This document shows, piece after piece, positions 1 through 11,299 of a stretch of 64,000 bases of DNA. A program made the position numbers and the translations under genes. A model generated the notes under the pieces. That model had not been told where the DNA came from. It ran no database searches and was given only the letters and a program-made list of their open reading frames with translations. Each line of letters begins with the position of its first letter. Within the stretch, counting starts at the first letter, position 1. The DNA comes from Endomychus coccineus. Taxonomy: Eukaryota > Arthropoda > Insecta > Coleoptera > Endomychidae. The stretch lies in NCBI GenBank assembly GCA_958510875.1, contig OY294067.1, forward strand, positions 29,934,912-29,998,911, written 5' to 3'.

Positions 1-673
1 CAACTTCCATCAAAGTAAAATATATAATTCTCGTAGGATACTCATACAAAATCCAATATTCAACGCTCTCAAACAATTTGCAGAGTTTCCGTATTGTATC
101 CATTCACCCTAAACCGTTTGAATTATCTCTAATTTGATAAAAATGTTTTAGAACGTAATGTCTATTTCCGGTTACGAAGGAGAAGTCTTTATTTTAAATA
201 ACAAAGTTTATATTTTATTACAAAATCTGGTTTCGTACAGAAGCTGCAACCGCATTATTCAGTGAAATGAGGAATGCGTTTTGTGAATAAAGTGAAAATA
301 TATTGCTTGTAACGAATTGCATACAATATCGCCGGATATTGTGAGGGGTTTATAGTGTCACGGCTAGGTATGATAAAACTTCACATACCACATGTGTAAT
401 TTATACGTCCACATACATTGCCCAGCATACCGTGTAGGGATAAATCCAGATTCCCGGAAAACATTTAAGATTTTACCGTTTCTACTATGTGAAAGATAAG
501 TGTTGGCTGTCTCTATTAATTCGAAGAAAGCGAGAAGGATCGAGCCAAATGTTTCTTGGAATTCCAAATTTATTATCTCATTAACAGAAGTTCCCAATTT
601 TGGTTGCAATTACTCAAAAAAGTATATATGATGATAATAACAATGATAATAAATCATCGTTATTAAATATCAA
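1..673. other. No recognisable gene
   Basis: AT-rich sequence. The one open frame (364-609, minus, 81 codons) has no motif I recognise and no splice or coding context, so I do not call it a gene. Confidence 0.5.
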
Positions 674-1302
674 TTGATTAATGGAGATCTGGCAAATATT
701 TTGAAATCGGGATGTGATAATCTAGTAGAGTTTGATGCAACCAAAACTCAAGCTTGCGTCTTCTCCAGGGAGGCAGAACCCACAATCCCTAATGATGATG
801 TCAGGTACAACTATTCCTATGAAGTCTTCCATAACAATGCTCGGGATCACCACCAACAGCACCCTCCCATGGGATGATCATGTGAAGTCCATTGCGAAAA
901 CCGCTTCACAAAAACTGGGTTTTCTATTCCGTGCCAAGAGCTACTTTACATCGCAGCAGCTTCTCATAATCTACAAAGCACATATCTAACCTGTCCTGGA
1001 GTATTGTTCAAATGTTTGGAGTTCGGTTCCCAAACTTACGCTGAAGCTCTTGGATTCTATCCAAGGTATTCGATTGATTGATGATGTCACACTTACGAGT
1101 TCATTGACCTCTCTAGAACATCGTAGAAAGGTGGGAGATATTTCCATGGTCGAGGTTCATCAGAATTTTCGTCTGTTATTCCACCACGAGAAATTCCAGA
1201 TAAGCGGACTAGACGAGATCAAACTAGTTACCACTTCACTGTCAAACTCAAGACCTGTCGAACTTCTTGCTACCAGACTTCATTTTGTTATCGAATACCA
1301 AA
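674..1302 (+). pseudogene. Jockey/CR1-like LINE, C-terminal RT remnant, copy 1 (5' part)
   Basis: This is the region after the reverse-transcriptase palm of a non-LTR retrotransposon. Frames shift several times, but blocks such as KTASQKLGFLFRAKSYF, LIIYKAHI and SLTSLEHRRKVGD read through on the plus strand. The same blocks occur at 4620-5220 and 61370-61990, which defines a family with three copies here. There is a stop in place of the expected Arg before PVLEYC, so no product is expected. The copy is split by the hAT element at 1303-3173 and resumes at 3174. The LINE class is inferred from the post-RT thumb-like sequence; the polymerase motifs themselves are missing. Confidence 0.8.
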
Positions 1303-3173
1303 CAGTGGCGGCTCGTGAATTTTCGAGAGAGGAGGCTGGACATAAAACGTTTTTGTAAAAATATACTCTATTCACAGCCTTTTTACCTTTGCACAGCGAC
1401 CGTACCAGCTACTTCAGTGACAAAATTAATTGTTACCCAGCAAGAACCAACGTGGAGGTATAGAGTTTCTCCTGCCAAAAAATTTTTTTGTTCGTTTTTT
1501 GTCTTTTATTTTTTTTGGATTTTTAATATTTTTCTTTTTTTTGGAATTTTTCATGTTTTGTTTTTTTTTATTAATTTTATTAACTTTTTTTATATATTAA
1601 CGGAATTCTACGGTCTTTAGTTTGCGAAAAATGATCAATAATATTATCAAAAAATGTATTATTTTGTTTTAAGTGTTTTACTAAATCTTTTTCAATAGAT
1701 ATTAAACTAACATTGAATAAACGATTTTGGCCCATTGTATTTGGCATGTAAGTTTTAATTCGTTTGAGAGTAGAAAATGATCTCTCGTCTCTCCACCGAT
1801 GCAGACGTGACAGGAATGGTGACAGTCAAACAAAGTAGTTTATAAAACTGAGGTAAAACTTGTTGCAAATCATTGCCTATCATATATTTTATCATATCGG
1901 CGTGAATGTCGTACTGGCCTAAAATATCTTTATCCGAGTATATAACGCATAAATTCATTGTGCCGTGCTATTTTATCAAAAAATTTATATTTTAGAACTA
2001 AGTTGTCGTAAAGTGTATTGGGGAACTCTTTTCAAAAAGATTCGGAAAATCTTCTATTCGTCAAGTCAAAAAACTTCAATTCATGTAAATCGGAAAATCG
2101 AATCTCAATTTGACCTTTAATAGTATCTAAAATTTCGTAAAAAAGTTGTTTATAATGTAGTTTCTTGTCTACCAAATTATATGTTTTCCTCCTTTTCGCG
2201 GGAGGAGCCTCATCAGCTGAAAAATTTTCAAATAAAATATTAAAATGAAATTCTGTATTACGGAAACTTGAAATTTTTCCAATGAGATGTTTCAAACGAT
2301 CTCTTGAATAAATTATATCAGTGAATTTATGTTGTTCAAATATTGATTTAAAATTATCCAGAAAAAACAAAAATTCTTCATTTTCTAAATAAGATTTTAA
2401 ACCAACAGCAGCATTTAATGAAACCTGATCTGTTGAAAAGTCATCACTGTTTAATACAAAATCAGATTTTTCAATTAATTTGTCTTTATTTTTATGGATG
2501 GTAAATACTGCACGTGATGTAAAATTCCATCGAGTTGGAGAGCATTACAGGGAAATCAATGATTTTTTCTAAACTACTTCGTCTTGTCAATACTACTGTT
2601 AGTATTAAATGATCGATTTTGATAGTTACCTGTCATTACTAATCCTTTCAAATCCGGTAAAGGCCGTTTATTTAAAAGAAACACTTTTATCATATGTTAA
2701 TCCACTATATAGATTTTCTAAAAGGCAGCAACTAACTCACTAACACTCATTTTGAATTTACAACATACAACAATCTAACCTTACTTCGCGTGGCGTGACA
2801 ACACATAAACAAGCACTGACTGACCTACTCAGCAGTCGGCAGAACGCACGTGTCGTATTTCATAGATTGCGAGCGGCTGCCGCAGGCTAGCCTCCAGAGG
2901 GTGTTGCCATTTTCACTGATTTACCCAGTTGGCGATCGGACTGGTCGGAAAAACGGCAACTGCGTTGAACAACACATGCTCAGCGTTTGAGATATATAGA
3001 GAATCTTGCCTCAGGGCACTGTTGCCAGATTAAAAATAACTACTGAGAACGGGGAATTAATTGTAAAATTTTAAAAATTATCAGAGAAACAGGAAATAAA
3101 ATGGAGAATGATCATTAAGATAAATTGGTGAGGAGGCTGAGCCTCCTTAGCCTCCTTCGAGGAGCCGCCACTG
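1303..3173 (-). mobile_element. hAT-superfamily DNA transposon relic, nested in LINE copy 1
   Basis: The element begins CAGTGGCGGCTCGTG and ends GAGCCGCCACTG, giving a terminal inverted repeat with a 12-bp identical core. Directly outside are ATACCAAA (1295-1302) and ATACCGAA (3174-3181), an 8-bp target duplication with one mismatch. An 8-bp duplication and a CAG...CTG terminus are diagnostic of hAT. Removing the element restores the LINE reading order. Remains of the transposase lie on the minus strand inside. At about 1.87 kb and with broken frames it cannot be autonomous. Confidence 0.88.
1755..2370 (-). pseudogene. hAT transposase C-terminal remnant (dimerisation domain)
   Basis: Two minus-strand pieces belong to one broken transposase. 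The 2032-2370 piece includes DNFKSIFEQHKFTDIIYSRD and an acidic/basic DEAPPAKRRK stretch, typical of the insertion region of ZMYM-like hAT proteins. The 1755-1958 piece ends with LPQFYKLLCLTVTIPVTSAS followed by VER, which matches the hAT C-terminal dimerisation motif (usually VTSASAERSFS). The motif breaks straight after VER. Catalytic blocks upstream are not recognisable. It lies inside the TIR-bounded element 1303-3173. Confidence 0.75.
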
Positions 3174-3296
3174 ATACCGAAGTTGTGGAGCTCTTTATCT
3201 AGCGAGCTCTTTCCCTATGTCTATAACCCCCAAACCTTGAAGAAAAATACGAATACCTAGCTGCCCGTTCAGAGTCAATGTGGACTTTTTCTGGCT
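3174..3296 (+). pseudogene. LINE copy 1, 3' part beyond the hAT insertion
   Basis: The LINE sequence resumes after the hAT target duplication: a leaky frame gives KLWSSLSSELFPYVYNPQTL and ends near the WTFSGF-like C-terminus of this family. The sequence then switches abruptly at about 3296 to the MULE remnant on the other strand. Confidence 0.7.
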
Positions 3297-3740
3297 TCAA
3301 TTTTGTACTTTTTTCCAACAGTGTAAAAAGTCTTTTATATGTGGCTTTTTTCTGTCCGGTAAAAGCGCATAGATGGCTGGAACAATCCTTGTGCTGACAT
3401 CAGTGCTTCCCAAATCTACGTGTATTATATACAATTTGTCGAACAGGGAACAACAGGTTTTAAATGTCCCGTCCAGAAAAAAGTTCTGAGCCTTAAGTGT
3501 CCTATCACTGCAAAAAAACAATATTCGATCTTCTTGGCTGTCGTATATTAGCTACACGTGTTGCATTGTCTCCGGGATGACGATTTCTTGCCGTTTCTTT
3601 GGTAAAGATTTAACTCCCAAAGCTTTTTGACTGCCTCTGTAGAATCTATCTTTGACGCACGAAATGTGAGGAATAAACTCGATAATTTTTAATCTGCACG
3701 AAACGAGAGGGTTACAGGTAGTTTTTGATTTACGCACAAA
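3297..3740 (-). pseudogene. MULE-type transposase fragment
   Basis: On the minus strand two pieces (about 3740-3540, then 3521-3297) read as parts of one protein, separated by a stop. The later piece has FFLDGTFKTCCSLFDKLYII and then VPAIYALLPDRKK. This resembles the start of the MULE transposase core, where (A)DGTFKT carries the first catalytic Asp and is followed by a YxIH strand and a P-x-Y-x-LLP strand. The earlier piece (SLPKKRQEIVIPE) corresponds to the linker before that domain in insect FLYWCH/MULE proteins. The second and third catalytic acids are absent. It is a fragment and non-functional. Superfamily call from motif recognition only. Confidence 0.7.
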
Positions 3741-4600
3741 ACGCATGGCGCAAAACAAGAAATCACCGTACCATAAATAGCCAAGATTATTCATATTTTC
3801 ATACATCAGTACACTTTGAAGATGACACGCTAGTATCGAAATTATAGACACGATTTGTTATATTATATATGTGATAAAAAACAAAGTAAAAGTGTTTTAT
3901 TTTATTATATCAATATTGAAATATTTTCCAAATTCTATTTGATTGTAATTATTTTCGTATATCTATTATAAACTATGGTATATTGTACATCTACCTAATG
4001 AGATCCTAGACATTGGATATGAATCACTCTAGTCGAGATTTAGTTTCAGTTTATAGAAGCATGAGAATTAATATAGTCGATACATTTTGAATGGCTAGGA
4101 TTCTATGCGCCAATCCAGACAATCATCATCAATCCTGCTTTTAAAAGTTATAGCCTCGATAAACGTTACTTTAAAGTTTGTTTAAATACGCTTCACATTA
4201 TCAATTAATGCTTCAAATTAAATTTCAGGGTATTAATTAAATCTGTCACCAAGTTCATTCTGCATACCTAATGAAACGCCATTAAACTGTGAAATGAGAC
4301 GATTTAAATTCAATTTGATTCTACTAATTTTTCAAATATCTCACATTCGAATTGCATAGAAAGTTCTAGTTGGAAAGTCCTCCTCTCTTATAAGGATACT
4401 CGTATAAAATGTGACATGTCGAAATATATACAGTTTGTTTCTGGAGGATCCTGGGCTGGCAACTACGAACGAGAATTAGTGGATTAGTCACAGTCCTTTG
4501 TTTTTGCTTCATATCAACGAGCTGTTGGAAGCGACCTTTGCAGATGATGGCACCCTCCATAACGCTTTCTCATCTAGAGCCCCTATATCTTCCAATGGAG
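3741..4600. other. No recognisable gene
   Basis: AT-rich spacer. Short frames at 3552-3851 (its upstream half) and 4366-4560 (minus) show nothing I can name. Confidence 0.4.
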
Positions 4601-5225
4601 CAATGTACATGTGGCAAGAATTTTGGTAGGGTTTGATACAATCAGGCGGATCCCACAATTCCTAATATGATGATGTGATTGTGTGTATAACTACTCCTAC
4701 GATACCCTCAATTTCCATGCTTGGTAGCACCACCAACAGCACTATTTTATGGGACGACCATGTGAGGTCCATTGCAAAAAGAACTTTAAAGAAACTTAGT
4801 TTTGTATTCCGTGCCAAGAGCTACTTTACAGGCCAGCAGCTCCTCATGATGTACAAACCACTGATTCGACCCATCCTGGAGTACTGTACACTGTAACATA
4901 CGTTGAAGCTTTCAGATTTTATTCAGAAGAGAGCTATCTCGTGAGATTGATCAAACTTACGAATTCGCTGGCTTTTCTAGAACATCGTAGAAAGTTGAGT
5001 GATCTCAACCATCCATAGGCGATGCTCATCAGAAATATAGTCCGTTAAACCACGACGACGAGACCTGCCATCAGTCTGTCTAGTGAGGTCTCTCCTGTTA
5101 CCCATAGCCAACGTTACTTCGGCAAAGCAAAACTAACTGCTTCCAGAGGAAATTATGGAAGCCAACGTGAGAAATATTCTGAGTTTCTGGTGGGCCACAA
5201 ACCTGCTAGAATAGAATAGGCTTCT
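4601..5225 (+). pseudogene. Jockey/CR1-like LINE remnant, copy 2
   Basis: Same family as 674-1302. It carries SMLGSTTNSTILWDDHVRSI, FVFRAKSYFTGQQLLMMYK and IRPILEYC in one frame (4675-4896), followed by decayed matches to the SIQKRAI and LEHRRK blocks. The frame stops after CTL, and later blocks are frameshifted. The 3' side runs into an AATAGAATAGG stretch near 5213, similar to the TTCTA-rich tails of other LINEs in this window. Confidence 0.75.
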
Positions 5226-5304
5226 GATCATGGGCTGCACAATGATTCCAATCCAGCGGCCTAAGAGCATCTAGGGGGTCCAACCCTCTACCCTTACTGA
5301 TGAT

Positions 5305-5570
5305 GATGATTATGATTGCCTACCTCCTCTCACAACAGTTCACCGCTGGCTCACAGGATGCTCTAGGAACGTTCACTCTTGTAGACAACATATATACTGT
5401 GCCAACTACGCTACGCTAGACTACATCAGAAGAAAACAGTTTGGTGACATCAATAAAACTCGGTTTCAAATTCATACAGATATAAAACTGCTTCAACGAG
5501 TCGTGACTGTAAACCGAAAACCGGTAATCACATGGGAAAAGCACGGAAATGCTCCCAGGATGCAGTTCTT
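5305..5570 (+). pseudogene. Possible Tc1-like transposase fragment
   Basis: A plus-strand frame reads TTVHRWLTG, then HIYCANYATLDYIRR and TRFQIHTDIKLLQRV. The order helix-turn-helix, basic stretch, then an (S)RFxLxxD-like strand recalls Tc1 transposases, but no complete catalytic motif is present. Could be chance. Confidence 0.3.
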
Positions 5571-5740
5571 ATGGGTACACATCTATAATAATAAAAATAA
5601 TACACACCAATATCCAACTCAGCCCAGTTTCAGCAATTGAAAATATGAACATTTGCCGAATCAACAGAGAGTATAAATTCTTGACTGACCCAACGGAAAT
5701 ATTTTGAATTTTTGAAATTATGTGTGTGAATTTACCTATA

Positions 5741-7926
5741 TAGGGTGTTCCATCTCAGACGAGCCACCCCGTATATTTCTTATCCCATAGTGAGTGGAAA
5801 AATCTCCCGAAACACGTCGAATGATTTTGTTTGGGGAACATCTTTTGACGTATATTTGAAGCTTGAACGAGCAACCTAATAATAGGGGGCACTTCAACCC
5901 CTCAAAATTGAATAGGGGAGAGGGGTTGAGTGATACGTCATTTGAAAGGTCTTGGAAGCCTCTTCACAACGGTGTATGGAAAACGTAAATTTGATGAACC
6001 GTTTTCGCCAAAAATTAATTTTATTGCTCGAATGCGCCACCTTGAATATTTTGGTTATTTGTACAATGTACAAGCTCATTTTTATTAAGCCTTTTTTACA
6101 AACTTAAACAATCTTCAAAAAATCACATTCGTAAAAAAATTGAATTGTGTTGTCATGCTTACAATGAAAAAAATTAAATCTGCGTGTTTAAATCAAATGT
6201 TCAAATTTTCCTCCATTGACTTCCATACAATAATACAATCTTGACTGAAAACCGTCTCTAACATGGTTCAGCATAATTGGAGTTATTTGACGACACTCAT
6301 TTACAATTCGTTGGCGTAGTTCGTCCAAATTTTCAGGCTGAGTCACAAAAATCTTGGACTTAAGATGTCCCCACAAGAAGAAGTCCAGAGGGTTCAGGTC
6401 AGGAGATCGGGCAGGCCACTCCATAGGACCTCTTCTTCCAAACCAACGACCGGGGTATTGCAATTTGAGGTATTGGCGAACTGGTGCGGCGTAGTGAGGA
6501 GGAGCTCCGTCTTGTTGGAAATGCAATTGTTGTTCAAGTAGTAGAGGATCGTTTCCTAATTGTTCAGTTATTAACGGATCAATCGCATTTTCCAACATTT
6601 CAAGATAAATTTCGCCATTTAAATTACCAGGAATAAACAGAGGTCCAATTAGGTGGTCTCCCAAAATTCCTACCCAAACGTTTAGCTTTTCCCGATGTTG
6701 AGTGTGAGCTTCTCGAAATACATGAGGATTTGTATCGTTCCAAATTCTACAGTTATGCCGGTTAACCTCTCCATTAAGTAAAAAAGTGCATTCGTCAGAA
6801 AAGCAAACGTTGTACAAGAAATTTGGGTTATTGTTGATACGCTCGACCATAATTTCGCAAAACTCTTGCCTTCGATCCCATTCATCATCATTTAATTCCT
6901 GAATTAATTTAATTTTGTAGGGATGGAACTTGTGTTTATGTAAAATTCTGAAAACGTTAGATTGGCTAATACCGGAAGCTGCAGAAAGTTGTCGTACAGA
7001 TTGCGTGTTTGGCATAAGTTGGACATGTCCCAATACCGCCACAGCTGCTCCTTCATCATTAACAGTTCCAATGGGTGCCCTTTTTTTATCCATTACTGAA
7101 CCCGTCTCCACAAATTTTGAAATCAATTCCATTACGTACTTATGGCCAACCCTACGTTCAGGATGGTTTTCGTTAAATATCCTTGCAGCCGCTCGGGCAT
7201 AATTATGATTTTGGTAATAAAGGCTAACCAGCTCAACCCGTTCTTGCAATGTGTACACCATATTTTTTGAAAGTTTAAACAAATCAGCAAAGTAGTAACT
7301 CAACAGATTGATTAAAATCATGAAATGATCGAAGAAACGTTAAAACCAGATAAACACCTTCTAAGAACAAAAAATGAAGGCAACGTAAGGAAACGTTTTG
7401 CTGTTTTTTTATTTATTACTTTGAGAGAATGTATTATTGAATGGAGATCAATGGAGGACAATTTGAACATTTGATTTAAACACGCAGATTCAATTTTTTT
7501 CATTGTAAGCATGACAACACAATTCAATTTTTTTACGAATGTGATTTTTTGAAGATTGTTTAAGTTTATAAAAAAGGCTTAATAAAAATGAGCTTGTACA
7601 TTGTACAAATAACCAAAATATTCAAGGTGGCGCATTCGAGCAACAAAATTAATTTTTGGCGAAAACGGTTCATCAAATTTACGTTTTTCATACACCGTTG
7701 TAAAGAGCCTTCCAAGACCTTTCAAATGACGTATCACTCTACCCCTCTCCCCTATTCAATTTTGAGGGATTGAAGCGCCCCCTATTAGGGGGTCGCTCGT
7801 TCAAGCCTCAAATATACGTCAAAAGATGTCCCCCAAACAAAACTATTCGACGTGTTTCGGGAGATCTTTCCACTCACTATGGGATAAGAAATGTACGGGG
7901 TGGCTCGTCTGAGATGGAACATTCTG
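5741..7926 (-). mobile_element. Mariner-like transposon with ~500-bp terminal inverted repeats
   Basis: The left end TAGGGTGTTCCATCTCAGAC and the right end (read on the minus strand) CAGAATGTTCCATCTCAGAC are flanked by TA at 5739-5740 and 7927-7928, the target duplication of Tc1/mariner elements. The inverted repeats stay highly similar to about 6241 on the left and 7430 on the right, i.e. nearly 500 bp each. The last 18 or so codons of the transposase lie within the left repeat. Mirror-image 61-codon frames at 5894-6079 and 7588-7773 are just the two repeat arms. The single internal gene is intact, so this is the youngest-looking DNA transposon in the window. Confidence 0.92.
6188..7261 (-). 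CDS. Mariner-like DDD transposase with DUF4817-type N-terminal HTH
   Basis: An uninterrupted frame of 357 codons from the ATG at 7261 (MVYTLQERVELVSLYY). The frame stays open 20 codons further upstream, but the family normally starts at this Met. Residues 1-60 form an HTH region with YARAAARIFNENHPERR, followed by a second HTH near residues 85-110. The catalytic core shows D156 in CFSDECTF, D251 in FQQDGAPPHY and D288 in WPARSPDLNPLDFFLWG. The last spacing is 36 intervening residues, unlike the classic mariner DD34D. Both terminal-repeat binding and cut-and-paste transposition in the nucleus are inferred from family. All three acids are present and no stop is seen, so it may still be functional. 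Confidence 0.9.
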   Translation of the reverse strand: MVYTLQERVELVSLYYQNHNYARAAARIFNENHPERRVGHKYVMELISKFVETGSVMDKKRAPIGTVNDEGAAVAVLGHVQLMPNTQSVRQLSAASGISQSNVFRILHKHKFHPYKIKLIQELNDDEWDRRQEFCEIMVERINNNPNFLYNVCFSDECTFLLNGEVNRHNCRIWNDTNPHVFREAHTQHREKLNVWVGILGDHLIGPLFIPGNLNGEIYLEMLENAIDPLITEQLGNDPLLLEQQLHFQQDGAPPHYAAPVRQYLKLQYPGRWFGRRGPMEWPARSPDLNPLDFFLWGHLKSKIFVTQPENLDELRQRIVNECRQITPIMLNHVRDGFQSRLYYCMEVNGGKFEHLI

Positions 7927-7928
7927 TA

Positions 7929-9235
7929 TAAGAATAGTAGGCAGTGAATGAAAAAAAAGTTACAGTTTATTTTGACTGGTGCGTCTTTGGTATATTTCTT
8001 GGAGATTTCATACGTTTCAAAGTTCAAATCAAGTAATATATGTTTGTAAAGATCTTTCCCGAGAGAATTTTCACCTACACTACTTGATGAAACTAGACTG
8101 AACATTTTCTTCTATATATCCTATGTTAGTGGGTATTCAGGACAAACTTAGTATTTCCTTATTGGTTTCTATGTGGGTAGGTTTCATTTGTTTTTGTAAT
8201 AGGTTCATGAACATTGAGTGGGTTTCAGACAGATTTTACTGGAGAAGGACTATTATAAGGCAGCTGGTGCATGCTTTTGCAGAGTTCTGTTGAAGTTCTT
8301 CTCTTCAACTCAACTCTCTATGCTTAGAAATGCTTTCATGAACGTTTCAGTTGTCATAATTTTTCCACCCTATTGAAGAAGTTCCTATGAGCTTGATATT
8401 CTATCAATGTATGCCTATTTTCGTATTCATAAGGCAGATTTTCCCCAGAACGTAGGGATGATTGCGGTTTCACAATTGTCGAAATCCTTTACATCCATTT
8501 TTAGGTGTTCAGGTTAGATGGATCAGCTTCAGCACGAAGTATATTCAATAAGGCTCATCACATGATATGTTGTTGAGTACCCAATGTGTGAATATAATTT
8601 AGTAAACTTATAGATCAACGATAACATCAGTTTCAACTTGATGCGTTCAATTTTTCAACAATTCAATATTGAACGCGACACTACATCTAAAGTTTCAGTT
8701 TGCTAAAGGCTGAATGGGAAACTTTCAAAAGGCCTTCTCCGTTGCACTGTGCAAGAATAGACGTTGCCGCCGGGGATGCGGATGTCAAGTAACTGCAAAA
8801 GTGGCGACTAAGATCCATTGTTCTGTATTTGGTTTAATCACAGCTGCCGTTTTCAGGTTCATTGTTGACATTAGAGTTTTGTAAATAAATTTGTTCGTAC
8901 TCTCCCATACCATATTATTAATCAAGAGGATTTTTGTTCACTTGATCATTATATGTAATTTATATAGAGTGATTCGAAATAGACTTGAAATGTTGCATTG
9001 GTAAAGTTTAAATTGTGATAGGTATATAAACTGTTAGATGTTGTGCGATTTTTCCCCATGAAACTGAACCTTGGTTCAATTCTAGCTATGTTGATAGTCT
9101 GGAAAATGGAAATAACTGGAAAGTGCAGGGTATTTTTGATCTGATTTAATTTATTCGTGAAATATCAAGGATAATGTGATACTGTGTAATAGAATATTGC
9201 CAGTTCTTGGTAGTACTCGAAAGGCTTTTTTACAA
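7929..9235. other. No recognisable gene
   Basis: AT-rich spacer. A minus-strand frame at 7785-8105 overlaps the mariner right repeat and is not a gene. Nothing else recognised. Confidence 0.5.
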
Positions 9236-9239
9236 TAAT

Positions 9240-10075
9240 ACCTGGCCGGGGTTGCTGCGAGTTCCAACGACATCGGAGCAATCGCGTCAGAAAAACCAAA
9301 TCAGCTAACCAAAGCTACTCCTCCCCACACGTTCCCAAATCGTGTGCCCTGAGTAGTTTTATTGAACCCAGAATAACTGCCTTCTGTATCCGGTCTAACA
9401 AGATCTGCGCCTAGTTCTTACAGGCCGGAATGATCTTTAAGTTCGAACGTCGCCCAAAACACCGATGATCTGAAACGCTAATATGACCTTGTGGCCTGGG
9501 TATAGCGTGCGGAGCTCGAACAGGAGATCTTGATACTTTGTTAATTTTTCCTCCTCTTTCAAAATTATGTTCTTCACTGTCGGAGCAGAGAATTCGATGA
9601 GACACATAGTCTTGGTTTGTTTATCGAGGAGGACAACGTCAAGCTTACTTGCTTGTATGGTCCTGACGGGCGATTTCTGGCATTTTTCGTTCCCGACAAC
9701 GAACCCAATGTTTCCTGGCATGTAAGGTGGCACCTGCTTAGAAGATAATACAGCACTCGTAGAGCCGCTTGATGGCGATGGGTGTACGCCTACCGCCTTT
9801 GACGGACATGCCGACAACAGGTGGAAAAGCGTCTCGGACGCCTTTCGACAGACCCTGCAGCTGACATCAGGAACCACTCGTTGCTGCTGAAGATCTCCCA
9901 TTAGTCGCTTGGAATGCGACATACGGGGCGGTTCCCTCCAACACGCGCGCTGATCTGCCTCTAGGCATTTTTGGATTACAGATTTTGCTGTAGCATGAGA
10001 AATGCCACAGGGGTTATTCCGTTTCCGCTTTAGCGAGTGCGATGGCAGTTGGTCAGCCTTTCCTTGTTCAGAAGT
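9240..10075 (-). pseudogene. LINE C-terminus with CCHC-like finger and restriction-like endonuclease motif, copy 1
   Basis: Reads leftward. Recognisable blocks in order are VPDVSCRVCRKASETLFHLL (C-x2-C...H...C finger), then SKLDVVLLDKQTK and CLIEFSAPTVKN, then EKLTKYQDLLFELRTLYPGH. The spacing of the Asp in LDVVLLDK and the Glu in IEFSAP resembles the PD-(D/E)xK restriction-like endonuclease found at the C-terminus of R2/NeSL-type non-LTR elements, which lies after a CCHC finger. RT motifs are missing, so the copy is 5'-truncated. A related copy lies at 35530-36400 on the plus strand. The open frame continues upstream to 10183, but that extension is antisense to a PLE end. Confidence 0.72.
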
Positions 10076-10084
10076 CGGAAGGGG

Positions 10085-10290
10085 TGAACATGCATAAGCA
10101 ACAGATCTATTTAATGAATTCAGATTTATCTCCAGCCTAGGGTAATCCCCTATTAATTCCAAATAGTATTTCAACAGGCACATTTTGATTTCTCATTCAG
10201 TTTACTCTAATGATGGCTACTTGATAGCTGAAAGGTCTTATGTTAAGTGGATAAGAGTGATGGTTTCTCATTCATAGCCTTATCATTGAA
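10085..10290 (+). mobile_element. Penelope-like element 3' end fragment
   Basis: Matches the end of the PLE at 47900-48540: the decayed C-terminal coding tail (the NSDLSPA-like stretch), then AACAGGCACATTTTG, then a hammerhead-like segment at 10207-10240. The core reads CTAATGA instead of CTGATGA, so G5 is lost. It abuts the LINE remnant on its left. Confidence 0.72.
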
Positions 10291-11290
10291 TTATGGCAAA
10301 ATCCAATAAAGAATGAATCAATACATTATATCAATTCATTTCTCCATTGTTATACTTTACAATTATTAGGAACCAATATACTGAAGCTTCAGGGAAATTA
10401 TAGAAGTACTGATGCCACTTTCTGTATGATTTATTGTACGTTTTCGTACTTATATTTTTTTATTGACAATATCAAATCTAACCGAAATACGATTACAAGG
10501 GATATTCTTTGCATTCTTATATTTGTTCAAAGCTTCTGTAATTCCATTTATCGTTAAACAGCTTTAATCTTCCATAAACGTGCAGAAATTCCTAAGTTGA
10601 ATTGAGGGTAGATTTCCCCGTATTCGTCACGTAGTAGGGCGTTCTTTCGTGCGCTATGTTTATTATTTACGCATCCACTATTCTACAGGTTCATTTAATC
10701 AGTTACTATTTATGCGCGTAATTAACGATGAGAAGAAAGAGACAATAGCGAAACTGCGAAACTGGTAATATTGATTGGAATACATTAAATTGAATTTGTT
10801 GACTCCATCAAATACAACCTTAACCAATTTAATTTATAGTGATAAGTTTAATTGACGATCGAGAGAATTGATAGTATATTAAGTGCATATACTCTGATAT
10901 TCATCGACACTAAAGATGGGAAAACTGTTCAATTTAAAACTAGCTCACTTATAAGAATCGTTCAATATACTCGTTTAGTCGAGTTAACACTAAAATGGGT
11001 CCAACCTTCCATCACTGGATGGATTGAGATGCGGTTTTCTGCATTCGATCGGAAGGTAATTTGAAAATGTCATGCCGGGCTTGTTTTTTGCGGAAAAAAT
11101 TTATTGTATTTCTACAGTCAAGAAATTAATTATTCTGAATACACTTTTTGAGGTGAATAAAAAAACGGACGGAAATTGGTTTCTAGGAGGTTTTTGTGGT
11201 TGCTGATTATGTCCAAAAATTCCCTGAGGTTCCCTTCGACCATCCCCGGGGTATAGGGGGCTCCTGACACACTGGATATCGATGAATTTC
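10291..11290. other. No recognisable gene
   Basis: AT-rich spacer. Short frames at 10852-11064 (plus) and 11101-11349 (minus) have no recognisable motif, though the latter overlaps the decayed end of the hAT relic. Confidence 0.45.
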
Positions 11291-11299
11291 ATTAAAAAT

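Noticed and set aside
5894..7773. Two nearly identical 61-codon frames on opposite strands (5894-6079 and 7588-7773)
   Set aside because: They lie within the mariner terminal inverted repeats.
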